From assembly GCA_013696275.1 (NCBI GenBank), contig JACCYW010000336.1, forward strand, positions 1 through 9,097: a stretch of DNA of 9,097 nucleotides, read 5' to 3'. The notes under the pieces were generated by a model, which worked only from the letters and a program-made list of their open reading frames with translations, was not told the DNA's origin and ran no database searches. Position 1 is the stretch's first letter. Each line of letters starts with the position of its first letter. A program made the translations under genes and the position numbers. This document shows, one piece after another, positions 1-6,136 of the stretch. This DNA is from Chloroflexota bacterium (GTDB lineage Bacteria; Chloroflexota; Limnocylindria; Limnocylindrales; CSP1-4).

Positions 1-1
1 G

Positions 2-634
2 GTGCCTGGCTATGACAGCTCGACCGCGCTGCTCGTGGTCGACGTGCAGAACGACTTCACGGATCCGGCCGGCAGCCTCTACGTGTCCGGTGGTGAGGAG
101 GTCGTCCCTTTCATCAGCGCCGAGATCGACTCCGCAGTCACCGCCGGTGCGCCCATCTTCTACACCCAGGACTGGCACCCGGCCCGGACCCCCCACTTCC
201 TGACCGATGGCGGGATCTGGCCGGTGCACTGCGTGCAGGGCAGCTGGGGCGCTGAGCTGCACACTGGGCTCCGCCTCGAAGGCGCCACCGTGCGCAAGGG
301 CACCGATGGCGAGGATGGTTACTCTGGATTCACCATGCGCGACCCGGTCTCCGGGGAGACGGTGCCGACCGAGCTGGCCGATCTGTTGGCGGTCGCCTCG
401 GTGACGCGCCTGGTCGTGTGTGGACTGGCCACCGACTACTGCGTCAAGGCGACGGCGCTCGACGCGCGCGGGCACGGCTACCCGACGACGGTGCTTCAGG
501 ATGGCATCCGGGCGGTCGATCTGGAGCCCGGCGATGGGGACCGGGCGCTCGAAGAGATGCTGGCAGCCGGCGTGCGGCTCGAATCACGCGGGGTGCCGAC
601 CCGGATGTCCCCTGTGCCAGGGATGAGCGACTAG
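2..634 (+). CDS. pncA: Nicotinamidase (isochorismatase-like hydrolase fold)
   Basis: Cytoplasmic enzyme that hydrolyses nicotinamide to nicotinate and ammonia in the NAD salvage (Preiss-Handler) route. The 210-residue protein carries the full nicotinamidase set: catalytic Asp14 in VVDVQNDF, Lys99 in VRKGTD and the nucleophile Cys147 in GLATDYCVKAT. The metal site is Asp57 and His59 in TQDWHP with His76 in WPVHC. This metal triad separates PncA from plain isochorismatases. Length and motif spacing match full-length PncA. The GTG at base 2 gives nine residues before the first strand, a normal N-terminus, but the window edge hides any ribosome site and a start just upstream cannot be excluded. 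The stop TAG lies 11 bp before the citrate synthase ATG and overlaps a candidate -10 element for that gene. The C-terminal 15 residues after the last strand are unremarkable. Pyrazinamide would be a likely alternative substrate, as is known for this family. Confidence 0.93.
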   Translation: MPGYDSSTALLVVDVQNDFTDPAGSLYVSGGEEVVPFISAEIDSAVTAGAPIFYTQDWHPARTPHFLTDGGIWPVHCVQGSWGAELHTGLRLEGATVRKGTDGEDGYSGFTMRDPVSGETVPTELADLLAVASVTRLVVCGLATDYCVKATALDARGHGYPTTVLQDGIRAVDLEPGDGDRALEEMLAAGVRLESRGVPTRMSPVPGMSD

Positions 635-637
635 ACT
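632..637 (+). promoter_or_regulatory. Candidate -10 element (TAGACT) for a leaderless citrate synthase mRNA
   Basis: TAGACT matches TATAAT at the key first, second and last positions and ends 8 bases before the ATG at 646. A transcript starting 7-9 bases downstream would begin at or next to that ATG, and no Shine-Dalgarno sequence is visible there, which fits leaderless translation. No good -35 hexamer lies at 16-18 bp spacing. The TAG of this hexamer is also the pncA stop codon. Inference from position only. Confidence 0.35.
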
Positions 638-645
638 CGCTTCTG

Positions 646-1764
646 ATGGAGCCGGCCACGGAGTCACGTAGCTATTCGCCTGGTCTGGAGGGGGTCCTGG
701 CCGGGGAGACGGCCATCGCGTTGGTGGACGGCAAGAACGGCCGGCTGACGTACCGGGGCTACCCGATCGGTGAGCTCGTGCGGCATGGGAGTTACGCCGA
801 CGTCGCGGAGTTGCTCTGGACGGGCGAATGGGGTCCGGGAGCCCGGCTCGCCTGTGCGTCACTGAGCCCTCCGGTGCTGGCCGCGTTGCGCAACCTGCCC
901 GACGGTGCCAACGCCATGGACGCGTTGCGCAGCGCGGTCTCGGCCTGGGGAGCCGCCGAGCGACCTGGCTGGCCGCCTTCCGCGGAGCAAGCTCGTGCGT
1001 TGACCGCCATGACGCCGACAGCCCTGGCCGGCTATGCCCGGCTGCAGCAGGGTCTCGAGCCCATCGAGCCAGATCCTGATCTGCCGCTTGCCGCTGGCTT
1101 CCTGTACCAGCTCACGGGCGAGCTGCCCGACGAGGCCGACGCGCGTGCGCTGGATGCCTATCTCATCGTGGCGGCGGAGCACAGCTTCAACGCCTCCACG
1201 TTCGCCGCCCGGGTCATCACCTCCACCAAGTCCGACCTGGCCAGCGCCGTGTGCGGTGCCATCGGCGCTCTCAAGGGCCCGCTGCACGGTGGTGCCCCGA
1301 CCGAGGTCGCCAGCCAGTTGCTGCAGATAGGCTCGCCCGAACGGGCCGAGGCGTGGATGCGCGGCGCCCTCGACCGAGGGGAACGCCTGATGGGCTTCGG
1401 CCATCGCGTCTACCGCGCCTATGACCCGCGCGCCGCCGCACTCCGGGAAGTGGCGGAGGGCATGGCGAACGCGGCCGACTGGTTGAAGCTGGCCGTGGCG
1501 GTGGAAGATGTGGCGCTGCGGCTCCTGGCGGAACGTCACCCGGACCGGGGCCTCAAGACGAACGTGGAGTACTACACCGCGGCCGTCCTGCAGGGCGTGG
1601 GCCTCCCTCCGGCCATCTTCCCGGCCACCTTCGCGATGGCTCGTCATGCCGGTTGGACGGCCCACTGCATCGAGCAGGCGTCGGCCAATCGGCTCATCCG
1701 ACCGGACGTCCGCTACGTGGGTCCGGCCGAGCGTTCGCTGCCCGGCGTCGGCGCGACCGCCTGA
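646..1764 (+). CDS. Citrate synthase family protein
   Basis: Condenses oxaloacetate with acetyl-CoA (or possibly propionyl-CoA, as a 2-methylcitrate synthase) in the cytoplasm, the entry step of the citric acid cycle or methylcitrate cycle. The 372-residue product is of the short bacterial/archaeal dimeric type. It opens with YSPGLEGVLAGET and TYRGYPI and holds His179 in AAEHSFNAS, the first catalytic histidine His214 in GPLHGGAP, and the family signature with catalytic His253 in GFGHRVYRAYDPR. The third catalytic position, Asp in the usual NVDFY motif, is Glu308 here (TNVEYY). C-terminal motifs MARHAGWTAH and NRLIRPDVRYVG are intact. I chose the ATG at 646 because upstream in-frame codons overlap pncA in another frame and give no family-like sequence. 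No Shine-Dalgarno site is seen, so initiation may be leaderless. The sequence cannot tell citrate from 2-methylcitrate synthase. Confidence 0.93.
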   Translation: MEPATESRSYSPGLEGVLAGETAIALVDGKNGRLTYRGYPIGELVRHGSYADVAELLWTGEWGPGARLACASLSPPVLAALRNLPDGANAMDALRSAVSAWGAAERPGWPPSAEQARALTAMTPTALAGYARLQQGLEPIEPDPDLPLAAGFLYQLTGELPDEADARALDAYLIVAAEHSFNASTFAARVITSTKSDLASAVCGAIGALKGPLHGGAPTEVASQLLQIGSPERAEAWMRGALDRGERLMGFGHRVYRAYDPRAAALREVAEGMANAADWLKLAVAVEDVALRLLAERHPDRGLKTNVEYYTAAVLQGVGLPPAIFPATFAMARHAGWTAHCIEQASANRLIRPDVRYVGPAERSLPGVGATA

Positions 1765-1796
1765 GTCGGGGACCCGAACATGGATCCGCAGGCCAC

Positions 1797-2699
1797 GTGA
1801 GCGCACGCATCGTGGGCGTCATCAACACCCTCAACGAAGCGCGCAACATCCGCTACTCGCTGGGTTCGCTGCTGCCTTGGTGCGACGAGGTCATCGTGGT
1901 CGATCAGGACAGCGAGGACGGGACGGCCGATATCTGTCGCTCGATGGGTGCCCGAGTGGTCACCTATCCCCGGACAGGATTCGTGGAAGCGGCCCGTGCC
2001 TTCGGCGTCAAGGAGGCGTCGACCCAGGCGTCAGCCGATTGGCTGCTCATCCTGGATGCCGACGAGATGGTCCGCCCTGCTTTGGGCCGGTATCTGCGTG
2101 AGGCCGTGGACGGCGCTGCTGCAGAGGCGGACGCGGATGTCTTCCTGGTCCCGAGGGCCAACGTGATCTTCGGCCGACGCATGGACCATGGCAAGAACTG
2201 GCCGAGCCGACGGCCCCGCTTCTTCCGACCCGAAGCCATCGAGATCAGCGAGCGCATCCATCGCGGGCTGGCGCCACGGTCAGGTGCCCAGGTGCGGCTG
2301 GTGCCGGCCCGGCTGCCGCTGGCCATCTGGCACTTCTCCTATCCGGACGCGGAGACGCTGGTGGGAAAGATGAACCGCTACACGAGCGTGGAGGCTCGCC
2401 AGACCCTTGAGCGGGGGAAGCGGCCGGCGCGATCGCGCAACCTCTTCGGCCGTCCGGCGCGCTTGTTTTGGGCGCACTACATCCGGGACCGCGGATATCG
2501 AGACGGCACAGGCGGCCTCATCCTGGCCATCAGCCGGGCGTTCTCCGGATTCCTTCTCGTCGCCAAGATGTGGGAGCTGCCACGCATGACGGAGCGGGAG
2601 GCTAGCGTCCGGCGGGTGCGAGAGCAGCTGCTGGCCGAGCATCTTCGGGCGGACGGATCGGCTGATCACGCACCGACCGGGAGCGCTGACGCAACGTAG
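1797..2699 (+). CDS. Family 2 glycosyltransferase, WaaE/beta-1,4-glucosyltransferase-like
   Basis: Likely transfers a sugar from a nucleotide-sugar donor to a cell-envelope or glycolipid acceptor at the cytoplasmic face of the membrane. The 300-residue protein has a GT-A fold head: IVGVINTLNEARNI (residues 5-18), VIVVDQDSEDGT (32-43), and the metal-binding DxD-like motif ILDADE (85-90). The later GRRMDHGKNWPSRRPRFFR, RIHRGL and WHFSYPDAETLVGKMNRYT segments are typical of the WaaE-like group named for a lipopolysaccharide core glucosyltransferase. A hydrophobic stretch near residues 241-257 (LILAISRAFSGFLLVAK) may lie on the membrane. The GTG at 1797 starts just before the first strand; in-frame ATG at 1653 would overlap citrate synthase by over 100 bp and adds unrelated sequence. 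The gap to citrate synthase is 32 bp with no clear promoter, so co-transcription is likely. Acceptor and donor are unknown. Confidence 0.88.
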   Translation: MSARIVGVINTLNEARNIRYSLGSLLPWCDEVIVVDQDSEDGTADICRSMGARVVTYPRTGFVEAARAFGVKEASTQASADWLLILDADEMVRPALGRYLREAVDGAAAEADADVFLVPRANVIFGRRMDHGKNWPSRRPRFFRPEAIEISERIHRGLAPRSGAQVRLVPARLPLAIWHFSYPDAETLVGKMNRYTSVEARQTLERGKRPARSRNLFGRPARLFWAHYIRDRGYRDGTGGLILAISRAFSGFLLVAKMWELPRMTEREASVRRVREQLLAEHLRADGSADHAPTGSADAT

Positions 2700-2714
2700 C
2701 GACCAGCACAGGGA

Positions 2715-3197
2715 TCATGACGGGAGGGGCGCCAGTCCTCTCCCGTGCGGGCCGGTCACCACGACCTCACCCTCACGCGGGTCGCTCGCCCCTTCGATCA
2801 GGAAACGGTGCTTGATGGTCACATCGCCCTGGGCCAGCTGGGCGGTGATGGGGCAGTAGCGGGTGGCGGATAGCTCGATGGCTCGGACGAGGGCGGCTGA
2901 GTCCACGTCGCTGCCGCTGACTCGATGCTCGACGGTCATGACGTCGAAGGTGCGCGGGTGGTCGGGCCGCCGGTGACCGCTGACGACCACCTCGTAGCGG
3001 CCCACTGTCTGGCGCTTCTTGTGCAGGACGGAGATGACGTCCATGCCCGTGCATGCTGCCAGCGAGGCGAGCAGGAGCGCTGTCGGTCGATATCCGCTCG
3101 TGCCTTCGTCGCCATCCAGTTCGACCGTGCCGCCGTCAGCGGAAACGACGGAGAAACCCAAGCCCGACCGCCAGCGCGCTTCGACCGACTTGGACAC
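2715..3197 (-). CDS. OsmC/Ohr family protein (thiol peroxidase-like)
   Basis: OsmC-fold proteins are cytoplasmic dimers that reduce organic or fatty-acid hydroperoxides with two cysteines. Both are present: Cys49 in LAACTGMDV and Cys115 in RYCPITAQL (numbered from the GTG at 3197). The segment TSGYRPTALLLASLAAC, a central helix motif, and the spacing between the cysteines fit the YhfA-like OsmC subgroup rather than classical Ohr. I chose the GTG at 3197 because GGAGG sits 5 bases before it; the longer reading from a TTG at 3221 adds eight residues and has no ribosome site. The protein is then 160 residues. It is convergent with the glycosyltransferase (15 bp between stops, no terminator hairpin seen) and divergent from the amidohydrolase (33 bp between starts). 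The last 25 residues beyond the core are variable. Peroxide substrate is inferred from family only. Confidence 0.9.
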   Translation of the reverse strand: MSKSVEARWRSGLGFSVVSADGGTVELDGDEGTSGYRPTALLLASLAACTGMDVISVLHKKRQTVGRYEVVVSGHRRPDHPRTFDVMTVEHRVSGSDVDSAALVRAIELSATRYCPITAQLAQGDVTIKHRFLIEGASDPREGEVVVTGPHGRGLAPLPS

Positions 3198-3202
3198 GAC
3201 GT

Positions 3203-3207
3203 CCTCC
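3203..3207 (-). promoter_or_regulatory. Ribosome binding site of the OsmC gene
   Basis: On the minus strand GGAGG is followed by 5 bases and then GTG at 3197. This is one of only two strong Shine-Dalgarno sites in the window, and it decides the start in favour of GTG 3197 over TTG 3221. Confidence 0.7.
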
Positions 3208-3218
3208 GATGTGTGGGC

Positions 3219-3225
3219 CAAGATA
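3219..3225. promoter_or_regulatory. Possible overlapping divergent -10 elements
   Basis: On the minus strand TATCTT (3225 to 3220) is a TAnnnT-type -10 box placed so that transcription would begin shortly before the OsmC ribosome site. On the plus strand CAAGAT (3219-3224) ends 6 bases before the amidohydrolase ATG and could serve a leaderless start. Neither has a recognisable -35 hexamer. The 33-bp gap means any promoters must overlap each other. Weak, position-based inference. Confidence 0.2.
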
Positions 3226-3230
3226 TCGAC

Positions 3231-4676
3231 ATGCTGACACGTCGGCGCTTCCTGGTCGCTTCGGCAGGCGCGGTCGTCGTGGCCTGCGCCGAGCCGGTCC
3301 CGTCCGACTCGTTGGGACGGATGACAGCGCGACCTGCACCAAGTCCGACTGGCAGCGCGACCTCGCCGAGCCAGGCCGCCGTCTCCTCGGCCGCCTTGAC
3401 CGTCGCGCCATCAGCCACCGCTGCCCCGACGACTGTTGCCTCAGCCACGGCTGCCGCGGCCACAGCTGCCCCGTCGCCCGGTCCGAACGTGCGCGTCCTG
3501 TACCGCGATGCTGCCCTTGCCGACGGCCGATCGCCCGACCTCACGCTTGGCCTCAGCGTCCTGGTCACCGACGGCCGGATCGCCTGGATCAGGCCGCGCG
3601 ACTCGGAGGAGGATCCCGGTCCGCCCGACGGGTTGACCATCGTCGATTCGTTGGGCGCGACCATCGTGCCCGGCATGGTCGACTGCCACAGCCACCTCAC
3701 TGGACCCGGTGGTGCCAACTGGATCGAGCGCTTCAACGATCCCCCGCAGCAGCTCCTCGCGGTGGCCGAGGAGAACGGTGCGCTGGCGCTTTCGGCCGGG
3801 GTCCGTTGGACGCGCGATGTGGGCGCGCCGACGGCGCAGGATCCGGTCGATGGTCGGCGCCGGGCCCTCAGCCTGGGCATCCGCGACCGGTGGTCGGGCA
3901 GGCGTGACCGGCCGTACGTCCGGGCGGCTGGCACGTGGATCTTCGGAGCCGGCGCCGGCCTGCCCGGCCTGGACCTGGAGGCTTCCAACGGGGATGAGTT
4001 GCTCTCCGCCGCGATGGGTCAACTGGACGACGGTGCCGACCTGGTCAAGCTCTACCTGGATGGGCCGGACCCGACCGTCGCGCCGTGGTCCGTGGATGAA
4101 CTGGCTCGAGTCGTGACGGCGGTCCATGCGCGTGGTGCGAAGGTGACCGCCCATTCCAGTCGACTTGACGGAGCGCGAGTCGGCGCCGCGGCTGGGATCG
4201 ATGCGCTGGAGCATGGCTTCGAGCTGGATGCCGCGGTCGCCGCCTCGATGGCCGCGAACGGCGTGGCGCTGGTGAGCACCCTGTCGGTGATGCGGTCGTG
4301 GCTGACGTTCGGCCGGACGACCGACTTGCCGCGCTTCGCCGAAGGCGCCAGTGCATCGGCCATCCGTACCCGCCTGGAGCGGGCAGAGGAGAGCGTCCGC
4401 GCGGCTCGCTTGGCCGGTGTCGCCATCTGTGCAGGCACTGACTTCGGCGGCGGCTCGCTGCGCGCCAATCAACTGGCCTGGGAGGTCGGATCGCTCGTAT
4501 CGGCTGGTCTCGAGCCCTGGGAAGCGTTGGGCGCGGCGACCTGGCGGGGCGGAGAGTTGCTGGGCGAATCGGACGCCGGTGTCATCCGAGAGGGTGGCCC
4601 AGCCGACTTCTTCCTGGTGCACGGCGATCCATCGTCCGATCCGGCCGCCCTCTGGCGAGTCTGGAGGATCGCTTGA
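3231..4676 (+). CDS. Exported amidohydrolase (imidazolonepropionase-like metal-dependent hydrolase), Tat-type lipoprotein
   Basis: A 481-residue hydrolase of the amidohydrolase superfamily, probably anchored outside the membrane. The leader has RRRFL (residues 4-8), a short hydrophobic core and the lipobox VVAC with Cys19, so twin-arginine export followed by lipidation is predicted. Residues 33-86 form a low-complexity Ala/Thr/Pro/Ser tether. The catalytic TIM barrel then shows DCHSHL (His153, His155), carboxylatable Lys273 in LVKLYLDGP, His308 in VTAHSS, His328 in DALEHGF and Asp404 in AGTDFGGG, the complete binuclear metal set. The nearest recognisable relatives are the imidazolonepropionase-like and Xaa-Arg/prolidase-like enzymes, so an amide, peptide or lactam substrate is possible; it cannot be named. 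The ATG at 3231 directly precedes the Arg-rich leader; upstream in-frame codons are antisense to OsmC. No Shine-Dalgarno site is seen. The lysyl-oxidase-like gene follows after 68 bp on the same strand. Confidence 0.88.
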   Translation: MLTRRRFLVASAGAVVVACAEPVPSDSLGRMTARPAPSPTGSATSPSQAAVSSAALTVAPSATAAPTTVASATAAAATAAPSPGPNVRVLYRDAALADGRSPDLTLGLSVLVTDGRIAWIRPRDSEEDPGPPDGLTIVDSLGATIVPGMVDCHSHLTGPGGANWIERFNDPPQQLLAVAEENGALALSAGVRWTRDVGAPTAQDPVDGRRRALSLGIRDRWSGRRDRPYVRAAGTWIFGAGAGLPGLDLEASNGDELLSAAMGQLDDGADLVKLYLDGPDPTVAPWSVDELARVVTAVHARGAKVTAHSSRLDGARVGAAAGIDALEHGFELDAAVAASMAANGVALVSTLSVMRSWLTFGRTTDLPRFAEGASASAIRTRLERAEESVRAARLAGVAICAGTDFGGGSLRANQLAWEVGSLVSAGLEPWEALGAATWRGGELLGESDAGVIREGGPADFFLVHGDPSSDPAALWRVWRIA

Positions 4677-4692
4677 GCTTGCCGGTGGGGAC

Positions 4693-4698
4693 TAGAGT
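4693..4698 (+). promoter_or_regulatory. Candidate -10 element (TAGAGT) before the lysyl-oxidase-like gene
   Basis: TAGAGT lies 46 bp before the ATG at 4745, inside GGACTAGAGTCG, which resembles the GACTAGACTCG context before citrate synthase. No clear -35 hexamer is present. An alternative pair, TTGCCG (4679-4684) and TATCTG (4702-4707) at 17-bp spacing, fits equally poorly. The gene may instead be read through from the amidohydrolase. Confidence 0.25.
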
Positions 4699-4711
4699 CG
4701 ATATCTGACGA

Positions 4712-4726
4712 CGGCCCGCCGGGCCG
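4712..4726 (+). other. GC hairpin in the leader of the lysyl-oxidase-like gene
   Basis: CGGCCC, loop GCC, GGGCCG: a perfect 6-bp stem ending 8 bases before the ribosome site. There is no T-run after it, so it is not a standard terminator. It could set the ratio of downstream to upstream expression or simply be chance in GC-rich DNA. Confidence 0.4.
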
Positions 4727-4734
4727 AACGGTGT

Positions 4735-4739
4735 GGAGG
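4735..4739 (+). promoter_or_regulatory. Ribosome binding site of the lysyl-oxidase-like gene
   Basis: GGAGG lies 5 bases before ATG 4745. It decides the start: a GTG at 4733, four codons upstream in frame, overlaps the Shine-Dalgarno sequence itself and is rejected. Confidence 0.75.
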
Positions 4740-4744
4740 GCACG

Positions 4745-5557
4745 ATGGGACGACGGCGTTCGGTCTTGGCGATGGTCAGTCTGGCTCTCCTGCTCGGGCT
4801 TCCGGCCGCCGCGGCCGCCGCAGGACCGGACAGGACGGGGGCTGGTCGAGCGGGCGGCGTTCCGGTCGATCTCCTGCCGGATCTTCGGATGGCCAAGCTC
4901 TATGGCTTCGACCTGGAGGAACGACCGAACGGTCACGTGCGCCTCCACTTCGGGACGATCGGCTGGAACATGGGCGACGGTCCGCTCGAGGCGCGTGGCA
5001 AACGCGAAGGCTCCAGCGAGACCGGCATGCGTGTCAGGCAGCGCATCTATGACTCGGTCGGTGGCTTTCGCAGCCGCCAGACGCCGGCCGTCATGTTCTA
5101 CGCCGGGGATGGCCACGACCATTGGCATCTGCGCCAGTTCATGTACATCCAGCTGTATACCGTGGGCGACCCGTCGGGAGATGTCTATGGGCTTCGCAAG
5201 CTCGGTTACTGCCTCATCGATGCACGACAGCGGAATGACCCGCCGGCCGGATCCCCGCCCTTGCCGGTCTACCCCGACGGCAACTGCGGTACCGCCTCGA
5301 GCACGTTCGTGCAGACCGGACTGTCGGTCGGCTGGGGCGACGACTACCCTCCCGCCTTCGCCCACCAGTGGATCGATGTGACCGACCTGCCAGCGGGCGA
5401 CTATCGGATCTGCTCGTCTGTCGACGCGCTGGGCGACTTCGTCGAGAGCGACGAGAGCAACAACCAGCGCTGGACCGATGTACACATCGATGTCGCGGCT
5501 GGTGCGGTCACGGCGCTCGACACCGCCACGGAGGCCTGCGGACCCGCCGTACCGTAG
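4745..5557 (+). CDS. Secreted lysyl oxidase-like copper amine oxidase
   Basis: A 270-residue protein with a Sec signal peptide (RRR, hydrophobic core 6-20, Ala-rich cleavage zone near 21-27). Animal lysyl oxidases oxidise peptidyl lysine to aldehyde using copper and a lysine tyrosylquinone cofactor. The catalytic signature is recognisable: HDHWH gives His124, His126 and His128 at the copper-ligand positions; RKLGYCL places Lys152 four residues before a Cys exactly as the cofactor lysine; TGLSVGWGDDY places Tyr201 at the cofactor tyrosine; then HQWIDVTDLPAGDYRI and ESDESNN match the domain's C-terminal strands. The N-terminal strand region with NMGDGPLEARG is common in bacterial members. The spacing between cofactor residues is 49, longer than in the human protein (35). 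Substrate is unknown; an extracellular amine or protein lysine is inferred. It follows the exported amidohydrolase and converges on the ABC exporter operon. Confidence 0.88.
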   Translation: MGRRRSVLAMVSLALLLGLPAAAAAAGPDRTGAGRAGGVPVDLLPDLRMAKLYGFDLEERPNGHVRLHFGTIGWNMGDGPLEARGKREGSSETGMRVRQRIYDSVGGFRSRQTPAVMFYAGDGHDHWHLRQFMYIQLYTVGDPSGDVYGLRKLGYCLIDARQRNDPPAGSPPLPVYPDGNCGTASSTFVQTGLSVGWGDDYPPAFAHQWIDVTDLPAGDYRICSSVDALGDFVESDESNNQRWTDVHIDVAAGAVTALDTATEACGPAVP

Positions 5558-5648
5558 GCCGCGCTGGGTCAGGCGGGGCCGCCCATCGGACCAACGGACC
5601 GGTGGAGGGATCCAAGGCTGTGTCCTGCCGGTCGGGCTGCTCGCTGAG

Positions 5649-5721
5649 CGGACGATCGGGCCGCTGGATGGTGCGCTGGAGGCGGCTCGCCGGTCGCAAG
5701 GGCCGCTGCTCGGACGATCGG
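5649..5721. repeat. Duplicated 11-mer with related flanks
   Basis: CGGACGATCGG occurs at 5649-5659 and 5711-5721. Nearby GGGCCGCTG also occurs twice (5658-5666 and 5700-5708) and GCCGGTCG precedes each block. Order differs between blocks, so this looks like an old, scrambled duplication. Confidence 0.45.
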
Positions 5722-5855
5722 CCGACGGTGGGTCAGCCTGGACTCACGGCTGGGTCAAGCGGGGGCCGGTGTTCGATGGTCGATCCGCCCCTGGGCGTGC
5801 AGGCTCTTGGCCTTCACGGCAGCATCGGCGCCCACGGCGGCCGCTGGTGCATCCG

Positions 5856-6018
5856 GTGACCCATCCCACCGTCAAGCCACCGATCCGGCGATCATTCGGT
5901 GCCCGATAGGCGCCGTTCGGTTCCCTGGAAAAGCCGATCGACCGGAATACGCCTGGAAGGACGCACCAAAGACGCCCACCATGCCGCGACGATGCGGGAT
6001 CTCGGTGGGATGGGTCAC
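5856..6018. repeat. Separated 16-nt perfect inverted repeat
   Basis: GTGACCCATCCCACCG at 5856-5871 is the exact reverse complement of 6003-6018, with 131 bp between. The 6003-6018 copy is also the left arm of the local stem-loop at 6001-6037, so the two pairings would compete in RNA. Confidence 0.7.
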
Positions 6019-6037
6019 TCGGTGAACCATCCCCGAG
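6001..6037. other. Long stem-loop, possible bidirectional terminator
   Basis: GGGATGGGTCAC (6007-6018), loop TCG, GTGAACCATCCC (6022-6033): 11 of 12 positions pair, with one G-A mismatch. CTCG (6001-6004) and CGAG (6034-6037) extend the stem across a 2-nt bulge. It lies between convergent genes, where a shared terminator is expected, but neither side has a T-run, so a classical intrinsic terminator is not shown. Confidence 0.6.
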
Positions 6038-6084
6038 CTAGCGGCCCGACCGTCAGGGCTTCGCCGGCCATCCCATCAGTCCAT

Positions 6085-6136
6085 CCGTGGAATGTCCCGG
6101 TAGACCGGCCCCGTGGAATGTCCCGGTAGACCGGCC
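6085..6136. repeat. Perfect 26-bp tandem duplication with internal palindrome
   Basis: The 26-base unit beginning CCGTGGAATGTCC occurs at 6085-6110 and again, with no change, at 6111-6136. Each unit holds the inverted repeat CCGGT-AG-ACCGG. A partial third start (CGTGG, then ACCGG) follows at 6137-6146, and GACCGGTC at 6141-6148 is a further palindrome. Confidence 0.9.

Noticed and set aside
418..645. N-terminal extension of citrate synthase by 76 codons
   Set aside because: It lies inside pncA in another frame and is Arg/Gly-rich; family N-terminus fits ATG 646.
1780..1800. Six-codon ATG frame whose TGA overlaps the GTG of the glycosyltransferase
   Set aside because: Could be a leader peptide, but no ribosome site and no conserved content; likely chance.
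859..1806. Minus-strand open frame of 315 codons opposite citrate synthase
   Set aside because: Arg/Gly/His-rich composition, no family motif, entirely antisense to a clear citrate synthase; a GC-rich shadow.
2936..3988. Minus-strand open frame of 350 codons across OsmC and amidohydrolase genes
   Set aside because: Overlaps two well-supported genes and reads as Ser/Arg/Pro-rich low-complexity sequence.
3441..4622. Minus-strand open frame of 393 codons opposite the amidohydrolase
   Set aside because: The plus strand has the full amidohydrolase metal-site set; the antisense frame has no recognisable domain.
4469..5485. Minus-strand open frame of 338 codons opposite the lysyl-oxidase-like gene
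   Set aside because: Spans two plus-strand genes and their leader; its N-terminal half looks protein-like only because it mirrors codon bias.
5368..5859. Plus-strand frame of 163 codons running out of the lysyl-oxidase-like gene
   Set aside because: First half is out of frame within a clear gene; the rest is Gly/Arg/Ser-rich without motif.
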